Both the position numbers and the translations under genes were made by a program. The notes below the pieces were generated by a model. It was given only the letters and a program-made list of their open reading frames with translations. It did not search any database and had not been told where the DNA came from. From Patagioenas fasciata (taxonomy: Eukaryota; Chordata; Aves; Columbiformes; Columbidae), in contig NC_092520.1 in assembly GCF_037038585.1 (NCBI RefSeq), positions 60,602,501-60,666,500 on the forward strand: a DNA stretch of 64,000 nt, written 5' to 3'. Numbering within the stretch: position 1 is the first letter of the stretch; each line of letters opens with the position of its first letter. Positions 10,931 through 22,400 of this stretch are shown piece by piece.

Positions 10931-13900
10931 GTTTCTGACTGACTCCAGAGATTTTTTTTTGCCACTGGATTTGTGAAAAAAATTGCTGAAAGGCAGATCT
11001 GTATGACATTGATATTTGTTCAACTTTGTTCAAAGGAAGGTACAGTCACTTTTTGTTATGTCCCTCATACCCTACCTATAAATCAGATATCTGAAAAACA
11101 AATTTTATTATAAATGACATCCTATAAAACATCCTTATCAACACTGAAGGTTCAAAGGAAAGAAGAGATGCCTGTCAGCCCTGTTTGATGAATTATTTTC
11201 TTCAATTATCAGCTATCAAGGATCTCCTAAGTACTCCAAACCCTCCTGACTGGCTTGTCACCTTTTAAAATCTTTCAATCCATCTCTCCAGAAAATAAAC
11301 AAACAAAATCCTTCCTTGATCTTTGCAAATAACCAAGGTAGTTTGGTGGAAGGTTTTTACAGATTTTTTAACTCATTTAGCAACTCCTGGACACCATAAA
11401 AGACCAGCAAGTGCCTTAAACACACAGGGCTCAGCAGAAAGAGGGAGAGGCTACTGTAATCAAAGGCATTGTAACTTACTGTATTTCTCAATTTACATTC
11501 CATATATACAACAAAAAAACACTGACCTGAGAAATCAGTTCCTCATCCATTCTCTTTCCAGTTCTCTTTCCTCTTTCTAATTCTCTTCAGGTATAAGCTA
11601 TCTAGAAGTTAAGCAAAAGAATGACAAATATGTTCAAATGTAAATATTTTATTTCAATAGTTTGATCAATTTCTACATAATTTAGAGTATAAATGATAGA
11701 ATAACAAGTACCTCACTTGTTTTACTTATTTCTACTGACTATTATAAATTTATACAAACTCTGTACTACAAAAGTATAAATGAAATTTTATTTAAAAGAG
11801 GATGACAGAATAAGTGTTTTATAAATGTCATGAGTAAGTAAGTACAGTTCTTTATCTGTGGACTGTTAACAAAAGAGAAACAGATATTTTACATCAGGAA
11901 ATTTCCCAGATAGAAAATGTTTCTTTGCAGATTGAGTTATACCAGTCCTTGAAGATCCAGCTAGTTAGATGGAACAATTAATCCCAACAGCTGCTTTTCA
12001 CAAAGCTTCTTTTAGCAATTTTACAAGCAAGTGAAAATATCAGACTTGCTAAGACTAATTCAGATTAATAACAGAATCAAACACAGACTATATGTAGTAA
12101 AAAAAGGACAACTTCTATCAGAGATTTTCAGGCATAGAATAAGATAATGAGGAAGAGATATTTTCCGTTTTTGAATATTACTTTTCTTGTAAGGTCTTTC
12201 AGAATATTTCTTTAGTGCTTCCTTTCAAAACATACTTCCTTCCTTGTTGATATGGCCAGATCAAGCATTAGCAATTTTTTTGTGACCTTTTATGTTCATA
12301 AGTGCTACAATCCCATTGAAGTTCACCTGGTTCGTTGTGGCTTAATTCCCCACTGCTGATGATTGCAGTGGGAGCCATTCTCTAGCGGGTTAGAGCAAAA
12401 GAGACCCAGGGAGGAAATGTTTGTGGCAGCCAGGTTAATAAGGGGAGTTTATACCGAAGTTTTTGTGGGAATGTTGGGGCTTTTTTCATAGCAATAAAGG
12501 GCAGCACTCAGAAAACTAATTTGGATAGCACTGTGAACACCAGCCTGTCCATAGAAATGTATTTCTCTAACGTCTTTTCCATCTTAGTGTTACTGATTTT
12601 TTTCTTCTTCTTCTATTGTGCATACCGTATGATTTGTAACATTCAGTCACAGTTTAGGTCAGACCCTGAGAATTGCAATTCAGTCAAAATAACTGGATTT
12701 TGTAGTCACTTGGTAGTAATTTTGGAGCCTTCTGTGGCTCAGAGAAATTTGGTCTCTCTGAAAAAGTCTTCTTAGAGCTCCTCTTACAGTAGAAACATTT
12801 GAATTTCTCATATTTATTGCAGATCTTAACAGAAATTCTATAAGGTATTTTCCTTCAGATATTAAAGGAAAATAAAGGTTAAGTTTGATTTTTCTTCACC
12901 AGTTTATTCAATTTTCAGAAGAGTTAGATAGACGATTTATTTTTCAGTAAAGTAAGAATAACAATGTGATGGAAATGCATTGATCTAGTTAATGAAGGAC
13001 CGTAAAGTCAGCATCATTGGTAAAACAAGGATTATTGATTCTGTTAAGTAAAATTTGAAAGATTTTATTCTTTGTCTTAGAATTAAAGTGTGTTCCATAC
13101 AAAACAGTGACCTACCAAAAAGCTTGTTAAAAGATTTGAATACCTATAGACATCTATCTATACATAGATAAATGACTATGTATTGCAGTTTAGTATAACA
13201 TATATCTTGTTATAATAATGGAAAAAGAGCGCATTGCATAAAAATTGCCAATAGCAGCATATTCTGTGCACACGTGTTCTTCCATGATTCATAAGGGAAA
13301 TAAACACATATGCCTGCCATTTTATTTACAGCATGTACTGGAAATCAGCCAAAATCACGATAAAGATGGAAACAATCTTGTAACAAGCCAGCTCGCTCCT
13401 TCTAGTAGTAGAAAGCCTAAGACTAGTGTGGTCCAGACAATGAATATGTCCCATTTGTTTGTGACCAATTAACAATGAATATTATAGAAACCACCTGGCT
13501 TCTGCTAGAAAAGGCAAGATAACACAAAAAAAAAAGATGCTCTTGAAAAGCTGTGGAAAACAGGAAAGGAAAAAAAAAAAAAACAAACAACACTGAAATC
13601 TTAGGGGATTAAACCTAGAAGTTAGTGTTCCCGTGAAAGAACTGGAGCAGTAGAAAAGATTGTGTGCAAGCAGGCGGTGTTTATTTTAGGACATATGTTT
13701 TGAATACTTCCCCAGGCAATGATATTAGCTATAGCAGCCTCCTCAGGAGTCTCATTCCCTAAGCATGCCATCCTTTGAGTTGTCCCTACGTTGCTATGTG
13801 TCAGAAACATTCTCATGAAACAGAATCCTCTACACATTTTTAGGAGATGTGTTGCTATTTGCAAGAAAAATTCAAATCCCAGCAATTTTGAAGGTGCAGC

Positions 13901-15762
13901 ATACAGCATACATTAGGTGTCATAGCACCTCCATCAGATTTTAAGATGTCAAGTATCTGCACCAGCTGGGTTGCAATGCCAACAAATTCCTTCACCAGCT
14001 GACACGCCTGACATGCTGCCTGAGCATTGGCACCTTCCTCTCTTGTGAGTCACTGTTCCAGGTCACAACTAACTCTGTGTTTTCTAGGATCCTGAAGTTG
14101 CTTATATTTTGTTTGGTTTTGGTTTTTTTGCTAGAGCAGCAGAACCTGGAATTTCTCCATGGAGTCCCCTAGCAGGAAAGACTCAGACCTGAATGTCAGC
14201 TGCTCACCACAGATATATCCAATTAACCCAGACTTTCCAGTTGAAGTGCAAGCTACAGGTGCACTGAGGATGCTAATCATGTAGTCCTCATTGGCCTGGG
14301 GCCACCTGGCCCTAAAACAATGATCTGTCCCTTTTTAATCTGTCTTCCCTAGAAGACTCATAGCACTGTCACCACAGGGCTCCTAGTTAGCTGAATCAAT
14401 GTGTATGATTGTCTCAGCAAATATCACACTATCTTTTCCTCCCATTCCAGGAAAAATTAGGCCCCTATGGTGTCAGGGCTCTGTATAGCTGAAATTTTGG
14501 CAGCACTGTCTAAACTGGCCCTTCTGTCTACCTCCTGTGACTATTAAAAGGTACCTGAGGATATTATCTGAATATATTAATGTCTGTAGTATTAAAGATA
14601 ATGGAAGAATCTAGAGAGAGACTGATAGAATTTATGGTTTGAGTCTGTACACATTTTACTTTGCTATGTAAGTTGTTTTCCACTTTCCTTTTCCAAATAA
14701 CATGCAATTGTATAGCAGCAGGTACCACCACCTACATCTTGTGACAAATTCTAAGTTCAGATATAGTCTCAGAGGAGACAGGTGGAAAAAGGAAGGTGAG
14801 AAAACATTCTTTTAAAATATTTCTGGGGGAAACAATTAATCATCTTTTACAGGTGCTCAAAGAAGAGAAAAAGCCTCACAGATCATCACTCTTTATTAAA
14901 TCTCTGCAGTAAACTCAGCTGCAATCTCTACAAGGAAAACCAACTTTGCTTTTACCTACAGGCAAAGGTACTGTGAGATTTCACACAGGAACTTGTGTGC
15001 TGTGGTAGAGTGAAACTCAAATAGCTTCAGCAGTAGAGAGAGGTTTGTGATGCAAACTCTGGTGGGAAGGGGGGCTGGCTTTTCGATGTGCATTTCCAGA
15101 GGCTCTGGGTGAGACCCCAGACGGAGTTCTTCCTTGGGTTCTTCCACCAGTGTAGCGCCTGCTTAAATCTCCCCTCAATGTGAACAGATGGGGGAGACTG
15201 GAAAGTCAGATGTAATCTGACATCTAGTCACATCAGTTTAGTGCTTCTGATATAGAAAAGGGAAGAAGCTACATGGATATAAGGCAATCGTTTACCAGAA
15301 TTACCGGTTCCAAATAATTCCTGGAAAAATCACTTCAGTAGGGCATGACAACACTAACTGAAATGATTAAGCCATTTCATATGCTACATTCCAGGCCAAA
15401 GTCTTTGCTTTGTTGTTGTTGTTTTCTCTTTTATGAAAACCAGCCTTTTAAATTGAGTGGTATATAAGTATATTTATCTTATAAATGTTTGGTCCTTAAT
15501 ACACTCCAACACTGGAAAAAAACCCCAAACACTTTTGAATGAACCCACAGAGAGATGAACCCTCCACTCCAACACCATCCTGCCAACAAGTCTTCAGTAT
15601 CATATTTTCTTACATTTATCCCAGACCCACCAAAACAACACATAAATGTTTCCATATGATTTCCAAATAAATTTCCCATATCCTGTATTCCATAAATTGT
15701 TCCCTCAAGAGATGAAAGCTAAAGAAGGTTAGTCATCTATTCCAGCTCTCATGGGGGCACCA
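10931..15762. other. Non-coding single-copy sequence
   Basis: This is 4.8 kb of AT-rich sequence with short chance frames only. It contains small A runs at 13526-13535 and 13570-13583. At 12.3-12.5 kb there is a slightly GC-richer segment with a CCCATTGAAGT phrase that may be another heavily decayed repeat. No gene is supported. Confidence 0.45.
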
Positions 15763-15825
15763 GGCCTGATTTTCTGCTTGATTTACAGGCTTTGCACTAG
15801 GGCAACTCCACTAAGGTAGCATCTC
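15763..15825. repeat. Relic of an ancient palindromic interspersed repeat
   Basis: The phrases GGCCTGATTTTCTGC, TTGATTTACAGG, TTTGCACTAG and GCAACTCCACTAA follow one another in the order expected for one arm and the centre of the old reptile/bird palindromic repeat also seen at 9099. This copy is shorter and more decayed, so the assignment is tentative. Confidence 0.4.
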
Positions 15826-16084
15826 CCAGAAAATAACAATCATGTGGTTGGTGTGAGTGCAAAGAATCAAATCTGCCACCTTTCACCCCCACACTAAAGT
15901 TGTATCCAGATTTTTCTCCCTCTGACATGTTCAAATTACAAGGATCAGGTAAACATGGCGTGGCAATGGTGGTGGTGCCTGATACATCCTGGCATGGGCT
16001 GCCAGGGCTGCAGCTCAGACAAGAGCCCTCATATACTACGTCTGGACTGGGCTGGTGGGATGCAAAGCCCTACTTCTGGCTGTA

Positions 16085-16435
16085 ATTTCAGGTTTCCCTT
16101 ATATATTCTGTGGGACTATATGTAATGTTTATTTATAAATTATTAATATTTCACCATGGTTTGTTAATGCATTAACACGGAAATAATGCGTATGAAGAAG
16201 GAATTATTACAAGCCTTTGGCTTGTGCAACATAAAACATTGTCGCATGTCCAGTCTCCCCATCGACAGCAGTTTCAGCTTTAAATAGTCTAACTACAGCA
16301 CCCTGAGTATAATATAAAAGGCACAATGTTTATAAATGCAGTGAATGCCTAGAGCAGCAAGTGGCAGTTTTTTACGGTCGCACTATTCGTTATAACTCAT
16401 TAGAGTAATTCGTCACTTTAAAAATATATTCCTAT
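16085..16435. promoter_or_regulatory. Candidate conserved enhancer-like element
   Basis: This is one of the most regulatory-looking blocks in the window. It holds about eight CpGs between 16176 and 16412 (for example TGTCGCATG, CATCGACA, TACGGTCGCAC, ATTCGTTA and ATTCGTCAC) in AT-rich DNA. It also has many homeodomain-type cores (ATTAATATT, TAATGCGTATG, CATTAGAGTAATTCG) and a perfect 14-bp palindromic site at 16163. There is no open frame or repeat signature. Known vertebrate developmental enhancers often look like this, but conservation has not been tested. Confidence 0.4.
16163..16176. promoter_or_regulatory. Palindromic homeodomain site GTTAATGCATTAAC
   Basis: The 14-mer is a perfect palindrome. 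Its centre TAATGCATTA fits the P2 spacing (TAAT-N2-ATTA) bound by paired-class homeodomain dimers. The half-sites GTTAAT/ATTAAC are those of HNF1, but the HNF1 consensus has a 1-bp spacer and this has 2 bp, so a homeodomain dimer is the better guess. The palindrome itself is seen directly; binding is inferred. Confidence 0.5.
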
Positions 16436-17149
16436 AATCCAGGAAAATGTTTTCCAATAGAACTCAAGTTCCCTTTGTGGATCTAATGTGTACAAGATAT
16501 GGTTCATAAACCTTATTTGTAATCCAACTATTTTTCTGTACAAAACATGAGCATCCTTATAGGTCTGCACGTAGGATTCATGTTTTCCTGACTTTCAGCT
16601 TTCTTCGTCTTTTTTTTTTTTCTTTCTAGAAACATAAGAAATACTTCAGGAAAGGGAGACTAATTTGGCTTGGTTTCCAACTGGAAGGGTTTTTTCCTGC
16701 CAGAGAACAAAATTTAAAATAAGTGCTGTGGAAATGGTTCTTTGCAAATCTGAGTATGAATGTGAACTGCAGCTTTGTATTTCCTGACCAGGATGGAAAC
16801 AGAAACATTGACTCTTCAGACCTAAATCCTAAAATTAACTCAGAGAGCACCATTCAAAAACACTTCCTCAAGTCAGTGGGGTGGACAATGTAAGGCTTGA
16901 TGAGAGTTTGGTGAATAAAGAGGAAATAAGGGAGGGATGATGAAAATTATGGTGGACCCTCAACTCCATGCAAATTTCTTTTAAATTCTCCTTCATATGC
17001 ATACATTGTGGTTATTAGCATGACCAATCTGCAAAGCAGGATTTTGTTGCCCCAAAGGTGAACATGCCTTTTGCACAACACTTTAAGCTCCCTAAACTCA
17101 TACACTGGAGAAAGAGTCATAACCATGCAGAGGCTTTTAAGTTAAATAT

Positions 17150-17345
17150 AATTGGAGAGGGAATAGTGATAACAATATTACCTTATTCAGCTCTATGAAA
17201 GACATGTCACTACGGCATTCTATTTGTGATATTATTACACGTATTTTAACACAGACAAGAGAATGTCTATAATTGCAAATTATTTATTAATATTTTTGTT
17301 ACTTAAGCTGTCTTGAGTTAGGTCTGCTGTAAATAAATTGTAAGG
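17150..17345. promoter_or_regulatory. Candidate conserved non-coding element
   Basis: A dense series of AT-rich motif-like words (GATAACAATATTACC, GATATTATTACACG, AATTGCAAATTATTTATTAA) lies between ordinary flanks, with two isolated CpGs. There is no open frame. The call rests on motif density only and is weak. Confidence 0.2.
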
Positions 17346-20300
17346 ACAAAGGGCAAGTTGTTTACATCAGTAACAAGACCAGATTATTACACTGAGAAAT
17401 GGTCAGCACATCCTGTTATTGCTACTACCAGCAAAAACATTGCATGAAAAGAACTAGACAGACCAGTTGCTTGAGTTCTCAAAAGGCTTTATTTTTAGCC
17501 TAATGACAAAAATGTCTGTGTTTGCACAGGAAACCAGAATGATTGATACAAGGGAGTGGAAATAAAAGTCTTCACACAATTTTCAGTGCTACATTGAAGA
17601 CTAGACCACTGGAGTGTCAGAGAAGCCTTTAGCGAACCTTAGGAAGATGACTTTTCCACCAGTCTCCTACCACCCTCCACTTCTCTGGTCTGGAAAGCTG
17701 CTACTTGCAAATCAGTTTCTTGTGCAAGTAAGAGCATTTTCAGAATGACTCTTAGCAGTGCCAGTGAATAACGATGCTACAGAGAACAGCTGGCATAGTC
17801 AAATAGCCTGTCCTTCCCCCAGGGCATTTCAAGTTGGCCCTGTGGGAACAGAGACAGAAAGTGGATAGATGTCTTGCTGTTCCCCAGGGTAGTTGTTTGC
17901 TGTTTCTGTAAATTGCTTTAAGCTCTTTTTTTTTGCTACAGTCGAGTAAAAGGTACTTATTTGGGACTAAGAACATGGGTCAAAATATAATCACCCTGGA
18001 CCAAACCATCAATACCCACTTTCCATGGGCCTCCGTAAGGCTTCCTCACATAGAGCCACCTTCCAAGTACTTGTTACAGCTCTAAATTCTAGTTCATTTT
18101 TACCCAAGCTAAACTAACATTCGAAAACCTGCTGTACTAAGAAAAATGGGTAAAGTCCTGCCTAAACTGGCATCAATAGTAGTTTTGCTATTATTAATAA
18201 CATAGTACCAGCAAAGCTAGTATTTCACTGAGTGCAGTTAAAAAAAAAAAAAAGGTATTTCATTTATTTTATTGAAATTAACATTATGCTTCAGTTCTGA
18301 ATGTTCAGAGAATGTTCATTGTTGTTAATTAGGTTACTTATTAATGCTTCAGAAATGCCCTGAGGTTTCAGTCAGGAGCAGTGCCCAGTTTTGCTTTAAA
18401 TTAAATGAAATGAAGTGGAAAGGGCTGTTTTGAAAGAAATACTAGGGCTTGCTCCTACACCCCCAATCTCCATAAGATCATAAATCAGAGTACAGGGTCA
18501 AGATTGCATTTCAGGAGGAGTTACTCATTTTGGGTGTATTTCCAGTGAAAGAACAGGAATGTCCAGGTTTGTAGACACATAACTAATTGTTGGTGGTTTG
18601 TGAATTCCTTCAGCACTGTCCTTTGTAAACTGGTGGTTATTTGATTTAAAGCTGACCAGGAGATTTTAATTAAGCTAGTACTTGGGGAATTTCTGTTCTG
18701 CTATCTTGACCATTTTTTAAGGGCAAAATAAAGCAACTTACTTATTAATTACAACTATGACTCTGTTTCTTGTGCATCCTTATGTTCTTTAGAAGGGGAA
18801 TGCAATTCACCCTCAGCCAAAAGTCTCCATTTGCTTTACAAGAGCCACTTTATTATGGAAGCACTGAACCCAATAGAGGAGATGTTTCTCTCACACTGAA
18901 ATACTGAAACTTTACATGTGCAAAAGGGAAAGATACAGATGCACACTGTAGCTGACAGAAGCAAGGAGGAGATACAGAGAGGCTGGGAGTTGAGGAGAAG
19001 CAGCTCAGAATTTTTCTCCTTAGCTGGTGGAGTTTTACAGTGACTACACAGCCTTGTGCATTCAGTAGCTGAAACAGTTTACGCAGGAATTTACATAAGC
19101 ATTTAGAAACGATGGGAACAGTCTTCAGCAAGGCAATCCCATCCTTCTTTTTTGCTCTGCAGTTCTGGGGGTTCACGTCAATCAGGTATAAATGACAGGA
19201 ACAACTAGCATCTTCCACTATTCTGGAACAGACTTTCTCTAAGAAGGCATGCCACTTTTTAGAATACTTCCAGAAAGAGCTAGGAGATGAAGGAGAACAG
19301 TATCAACAACTTACTCTTTAATACCGTGTTTATGCTGGCTGGAGTCCTCAAGCAACTGCATTCACACCAAGAGTGAGGAAGAGGAGATTTTAACATTTCT
19401 TCAGTGATCAAGAGGTGATGAAGAACAAGATTTTTCTTTTTGTCTGGAGACTTTATGGGCAGGGGTGTATAATGTAACTACTCCTACATCTATGCAGTCC
19501 TAAAATTACATTTGGTCCTTCGAAGGCAAACACGAGGCTGATGTGGCCCCCAGTGAAAATGAAGCAGACACCCCTGATATGGCGGCTGGAAAGAAAACGG
19601 CCAGCACTCCCAGCTTGATCCCACTTTGACGCAGAGGAATGGGATCATCCAGCAACAGGAATCTTCTGTGTGTGTTTTTGAGAAAGTAAATTGAATGAAC
19701 AAAGCTAGAAGAGCAGAAGTTCTGTGCACTATTTTCTTTAACAGTTAAATGACTGTGGTTAGCTTAAAAATCTTAAATCTCCTTGTTTCATTTAAAAGAC
19801 TGAAAGATAAAGGGACAATGTGATAAAGTGGATATATAAGTAATTCATACACTGGAATGTTTATCATTAATGTTTCTTAAGTAAAGCCATTTGAAAGGCA
19901 TTTTGTGGAGCTAAAGACAAGACTGACCTGAAAAGCATGCAGGTACATTATTTCAGCAGAGAACCTGAAACTAATCAAACAAAGAAGGAATTCTGGAGTA
20001 CACACAAACATAAGTCATTTAAAACCAATACACTGTGATTACAAGCTCTGGCTATTTTAAAAAATTATAAAGGTAGAAGATAAGAGAACACAAAGAAGAG
20101 GAAATAAGATCAGATTATTTGCTTCCTAGTAGCCATACTTTCCTGTTTGTTCTAAGAAGAGTCTTTAAGCTTAAGCTTAACTTCCAAACTATGTCATTTA
20201 ACTGCAAGCAATTAGTGGTGCTTCAAGATAACTGAGTGATCAGATCTTGGGTTGTGGAAGAAAGTATGTCAGGAGGGGTTTCTAGGGACAGCATCACAGA

Positions 20301-21111
20301 TCCCAGCAACACAAGGGTCTGCAAAGGGTATGTGGAACCTCCATTACTTTTTTCTCCTCCATTAAACAGCTCCAGATAACACTTTTCCTCTGTTTCCTCT
20401 AAGCTCTGTGGTATCTGTTTTGAAGCTAGTTCTAAGCTATTTGAAGATTTTGGTAAGTAGCTTGTAAAATCAGGAAAATTTGCCACCACAGTCATTTATT
20501 TTTTTACCTTGCTAAGATAGGTTATATTGTCATAAAAGTACTTCTGTAAGAGATAGGAGTTTTCTCTGATTTAAACCCAGAACAAATACTGGTCAAAGAT
20601 AGATGTCAATGCCAAAAAATCAGAAGTTCAAATTCCAGAGAAGGAATACAATCCTATCTTGAATGAGGCCTATATGTTGTATTTCTGTGGCTAGCATGGA
20701 GGTCTTGTTTTACCAGTGCTTTAATATAGTGCCTGTATACATTTGCATGCCAACATCATCTCCTGGAATTCAACTGGTTTATATTTGCTTTTCTCTTAGG
20801 CCCAGGGAACAGTGTGGAAGTGTCATAGGTTCAGCTGCAGAAACAAGGTATGAAGAGGAGGTCCTATAAAGACGAACAAAGTGGTGGGGTGATGAAAGAT
20901 GAGATGCTGGGGCAGAGCTGCAGAGAGCCCTGAAAACTCATCTCCGGAGTAGATTTAAGAAGCCACATGTAAGATAAACTGAACAGTGTGGGGTAAAGAA
21001 ATACTAGTTATTAAAGGAGCTGAGATAAAAAGAGGATAATTTTGAAAATTAATTAAATATCCTGAGGGTTAGGCTGGAGGAGGGGGCAAAATAAAACTCT
21101 TGAGTAAAAAC

Positions 21112-21146
21112 AAAAAAAAAAAAAAAAAAATAGGAGGAGGAGGAGG
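21112..21146. repeat. A19 run followed by (AGG)5
   Basis: Nineteen A residues (21112-21130), a T, then five AGG triplets (21132-21146). The A run resembles a retrotransposed tail, but no element or gene copy is recognisable upstream of it. Confidence 0.9.
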
Positions 21147-21534
21147 TAAATAGCAGCTGTGGAAAGGGTTGGGAGTACTGATGATTAGGCAGGCAATACA
21201 TGTTTTTTCATTTTCTGCCAAAGTCTATAAATCTCCCCTGTTACCCTGAACCTAGAGGTGTGGAAGTTTGAGCATAAATTCAGAAGTTTGGATACTATTC
21301 CAGATCTTACCTAAATCATATAAACCTCCTTATATACAGTTATTTCTTAGCCAGAAATAACTTAAGAACCCATTTTTTCTCATGCTACTTAGCACAGCTG
21401 GATGGATTATTCATCCTCAGTAATACTCATAGCAAATACAACCTTTTTTCTGTTTGAGAATCATTTGTGAATAGGCTTTGAGACTTATCTCCAAAATGTG
21501 AAATGCCTCTTGATCCTATTGATTCTTCTGAGCC

Positions 21535-21552
21535 TTTTTTTTTTTTTTTTTT
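21535..21552. repeat. T18 homopolymer
   Basis: Eighteen consecutive T residues. This is a simple repeat about 400 bp from the A19 run. No sequence between them is recognisable as a mobile element. Confidence 0.9.
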
Positions 21553-22079
21553 AATGTAGTTACTGTCTGAAATTACCATTTTGCACAGGTAAGGTGAATA
21601 GACTGTAACTTTTCACAGCATCATCAAATGTAGATTACATTTGACTATGAGTAGAATATGAGGAAATACATAGAGGTGAAGTCTCAGTCTTCCAGCTGGT
21701 CTCTAATCTCAGCTTTTCTTTCATAGGCTATACAGTAAAGGTTGCTCAGGCACAACTGATACCTGCCTGAGTCTGCAGAAAGCCTGGAAAAGTGTCTCTG
21801 AGGTGTGATGGTACTCTTCAAGAGAATTTAACTGAGTTGTCTTAAACATCAACAAAAAGTTTCTTTCTACACTGTTCAAAGAATGTTTTGGAAGGAGAAG
21901 TATCTGAACATGGAGACTTCTTTTCATTTTGGTATGCTTTTAATAACACATGGGAGGCGTGAAGAGTGCAATTGTTCTTATTTTCCTGAAGGGAGGGTTC
22001 AGCTTTCAAAGGTTTGGGAAATGCCAACTTGGGGGTTCAGATACTGTGCATTTTAAGTATTCACTGCCTCCTATTTGGA

Positions 22080-22400
22080 CCATGTTATTGGTTAGCTAAG
22101 TCACGGGATATTCTTCCAGCTCACTAATTGGGTTAGTGTATCCTTTTAAAGAGAGGAATAATGAACGCTCTTGTTTGTAAAGGAATAGCCTCGTTCGCAT
22201 GCAAATACGGGTATTCACACAAATCAGCCATTCCTCAAACCTCCTCAGAAACAAAAACCTTTCTGTTTGAAACCGCAGGAGCAGCAGATAACAAGAAGCC
22301 TTGATATGGATAGATCAAACAACCATTTCAAATTCCTCCAAATGTTCATGAATACTGTTGTTCAATATTCATCCAGTTCTGGCTTTTCCTGCATTATGGA
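22080..22400. promoter_or_regulatory. Candidate conserved enhancer-like element with POU octamer
   Basis: This block has several CpGs (TCACGGG, GAACGC, CTCGTTCGCATG, ATACGGG, AACCGC) in AT-rich DNA. It contains a perfect octamer ATGCAAAT (22199-22206), a TEAD-type CATTCC and forkhead/SOX-like words (CTTGTTTGTAAAG, AACAAAAAC). It has no coding potential and no repeat signature. POU, SOX and TEAD sites commonly co-occur in neural or progenitor enhancers; that role is inferred and not shown. Confidence 0.4.

Larger units (their letters stand above)
17351..22074. other. Non-coding single-copy sequence
   Basis: There is no recognisable gene. The region has low-complexity runs (A14 at 18240-18253, and those at 21112 and 21535 listed separately) and scattered short frames. 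The 121-codon minus-strand frame at 18853-19218 has no domain, signal or homology that I can recognise and is probably chance. Confidence 0.45.

Noticed and set aside
18853..19218. 121-codon minus-strand frame with several Cys and Ser residues
   Set aside because: No recognised fold, signal peptide, splice context or conservation evidence; length is compatible with chance in 64 kb.
20627..20645. GTTCAAATTCC-like word resembling a tRNA B box
   Set aside because: No A box, acceptor stem or terminator at the right spacing, so there is no tRNA.
21112..21130. A19 run as the tail of a processed pseudogene
   Set aside because: No coding-like or gene-derived sequence lies upstream and no target-site duplication was seen.
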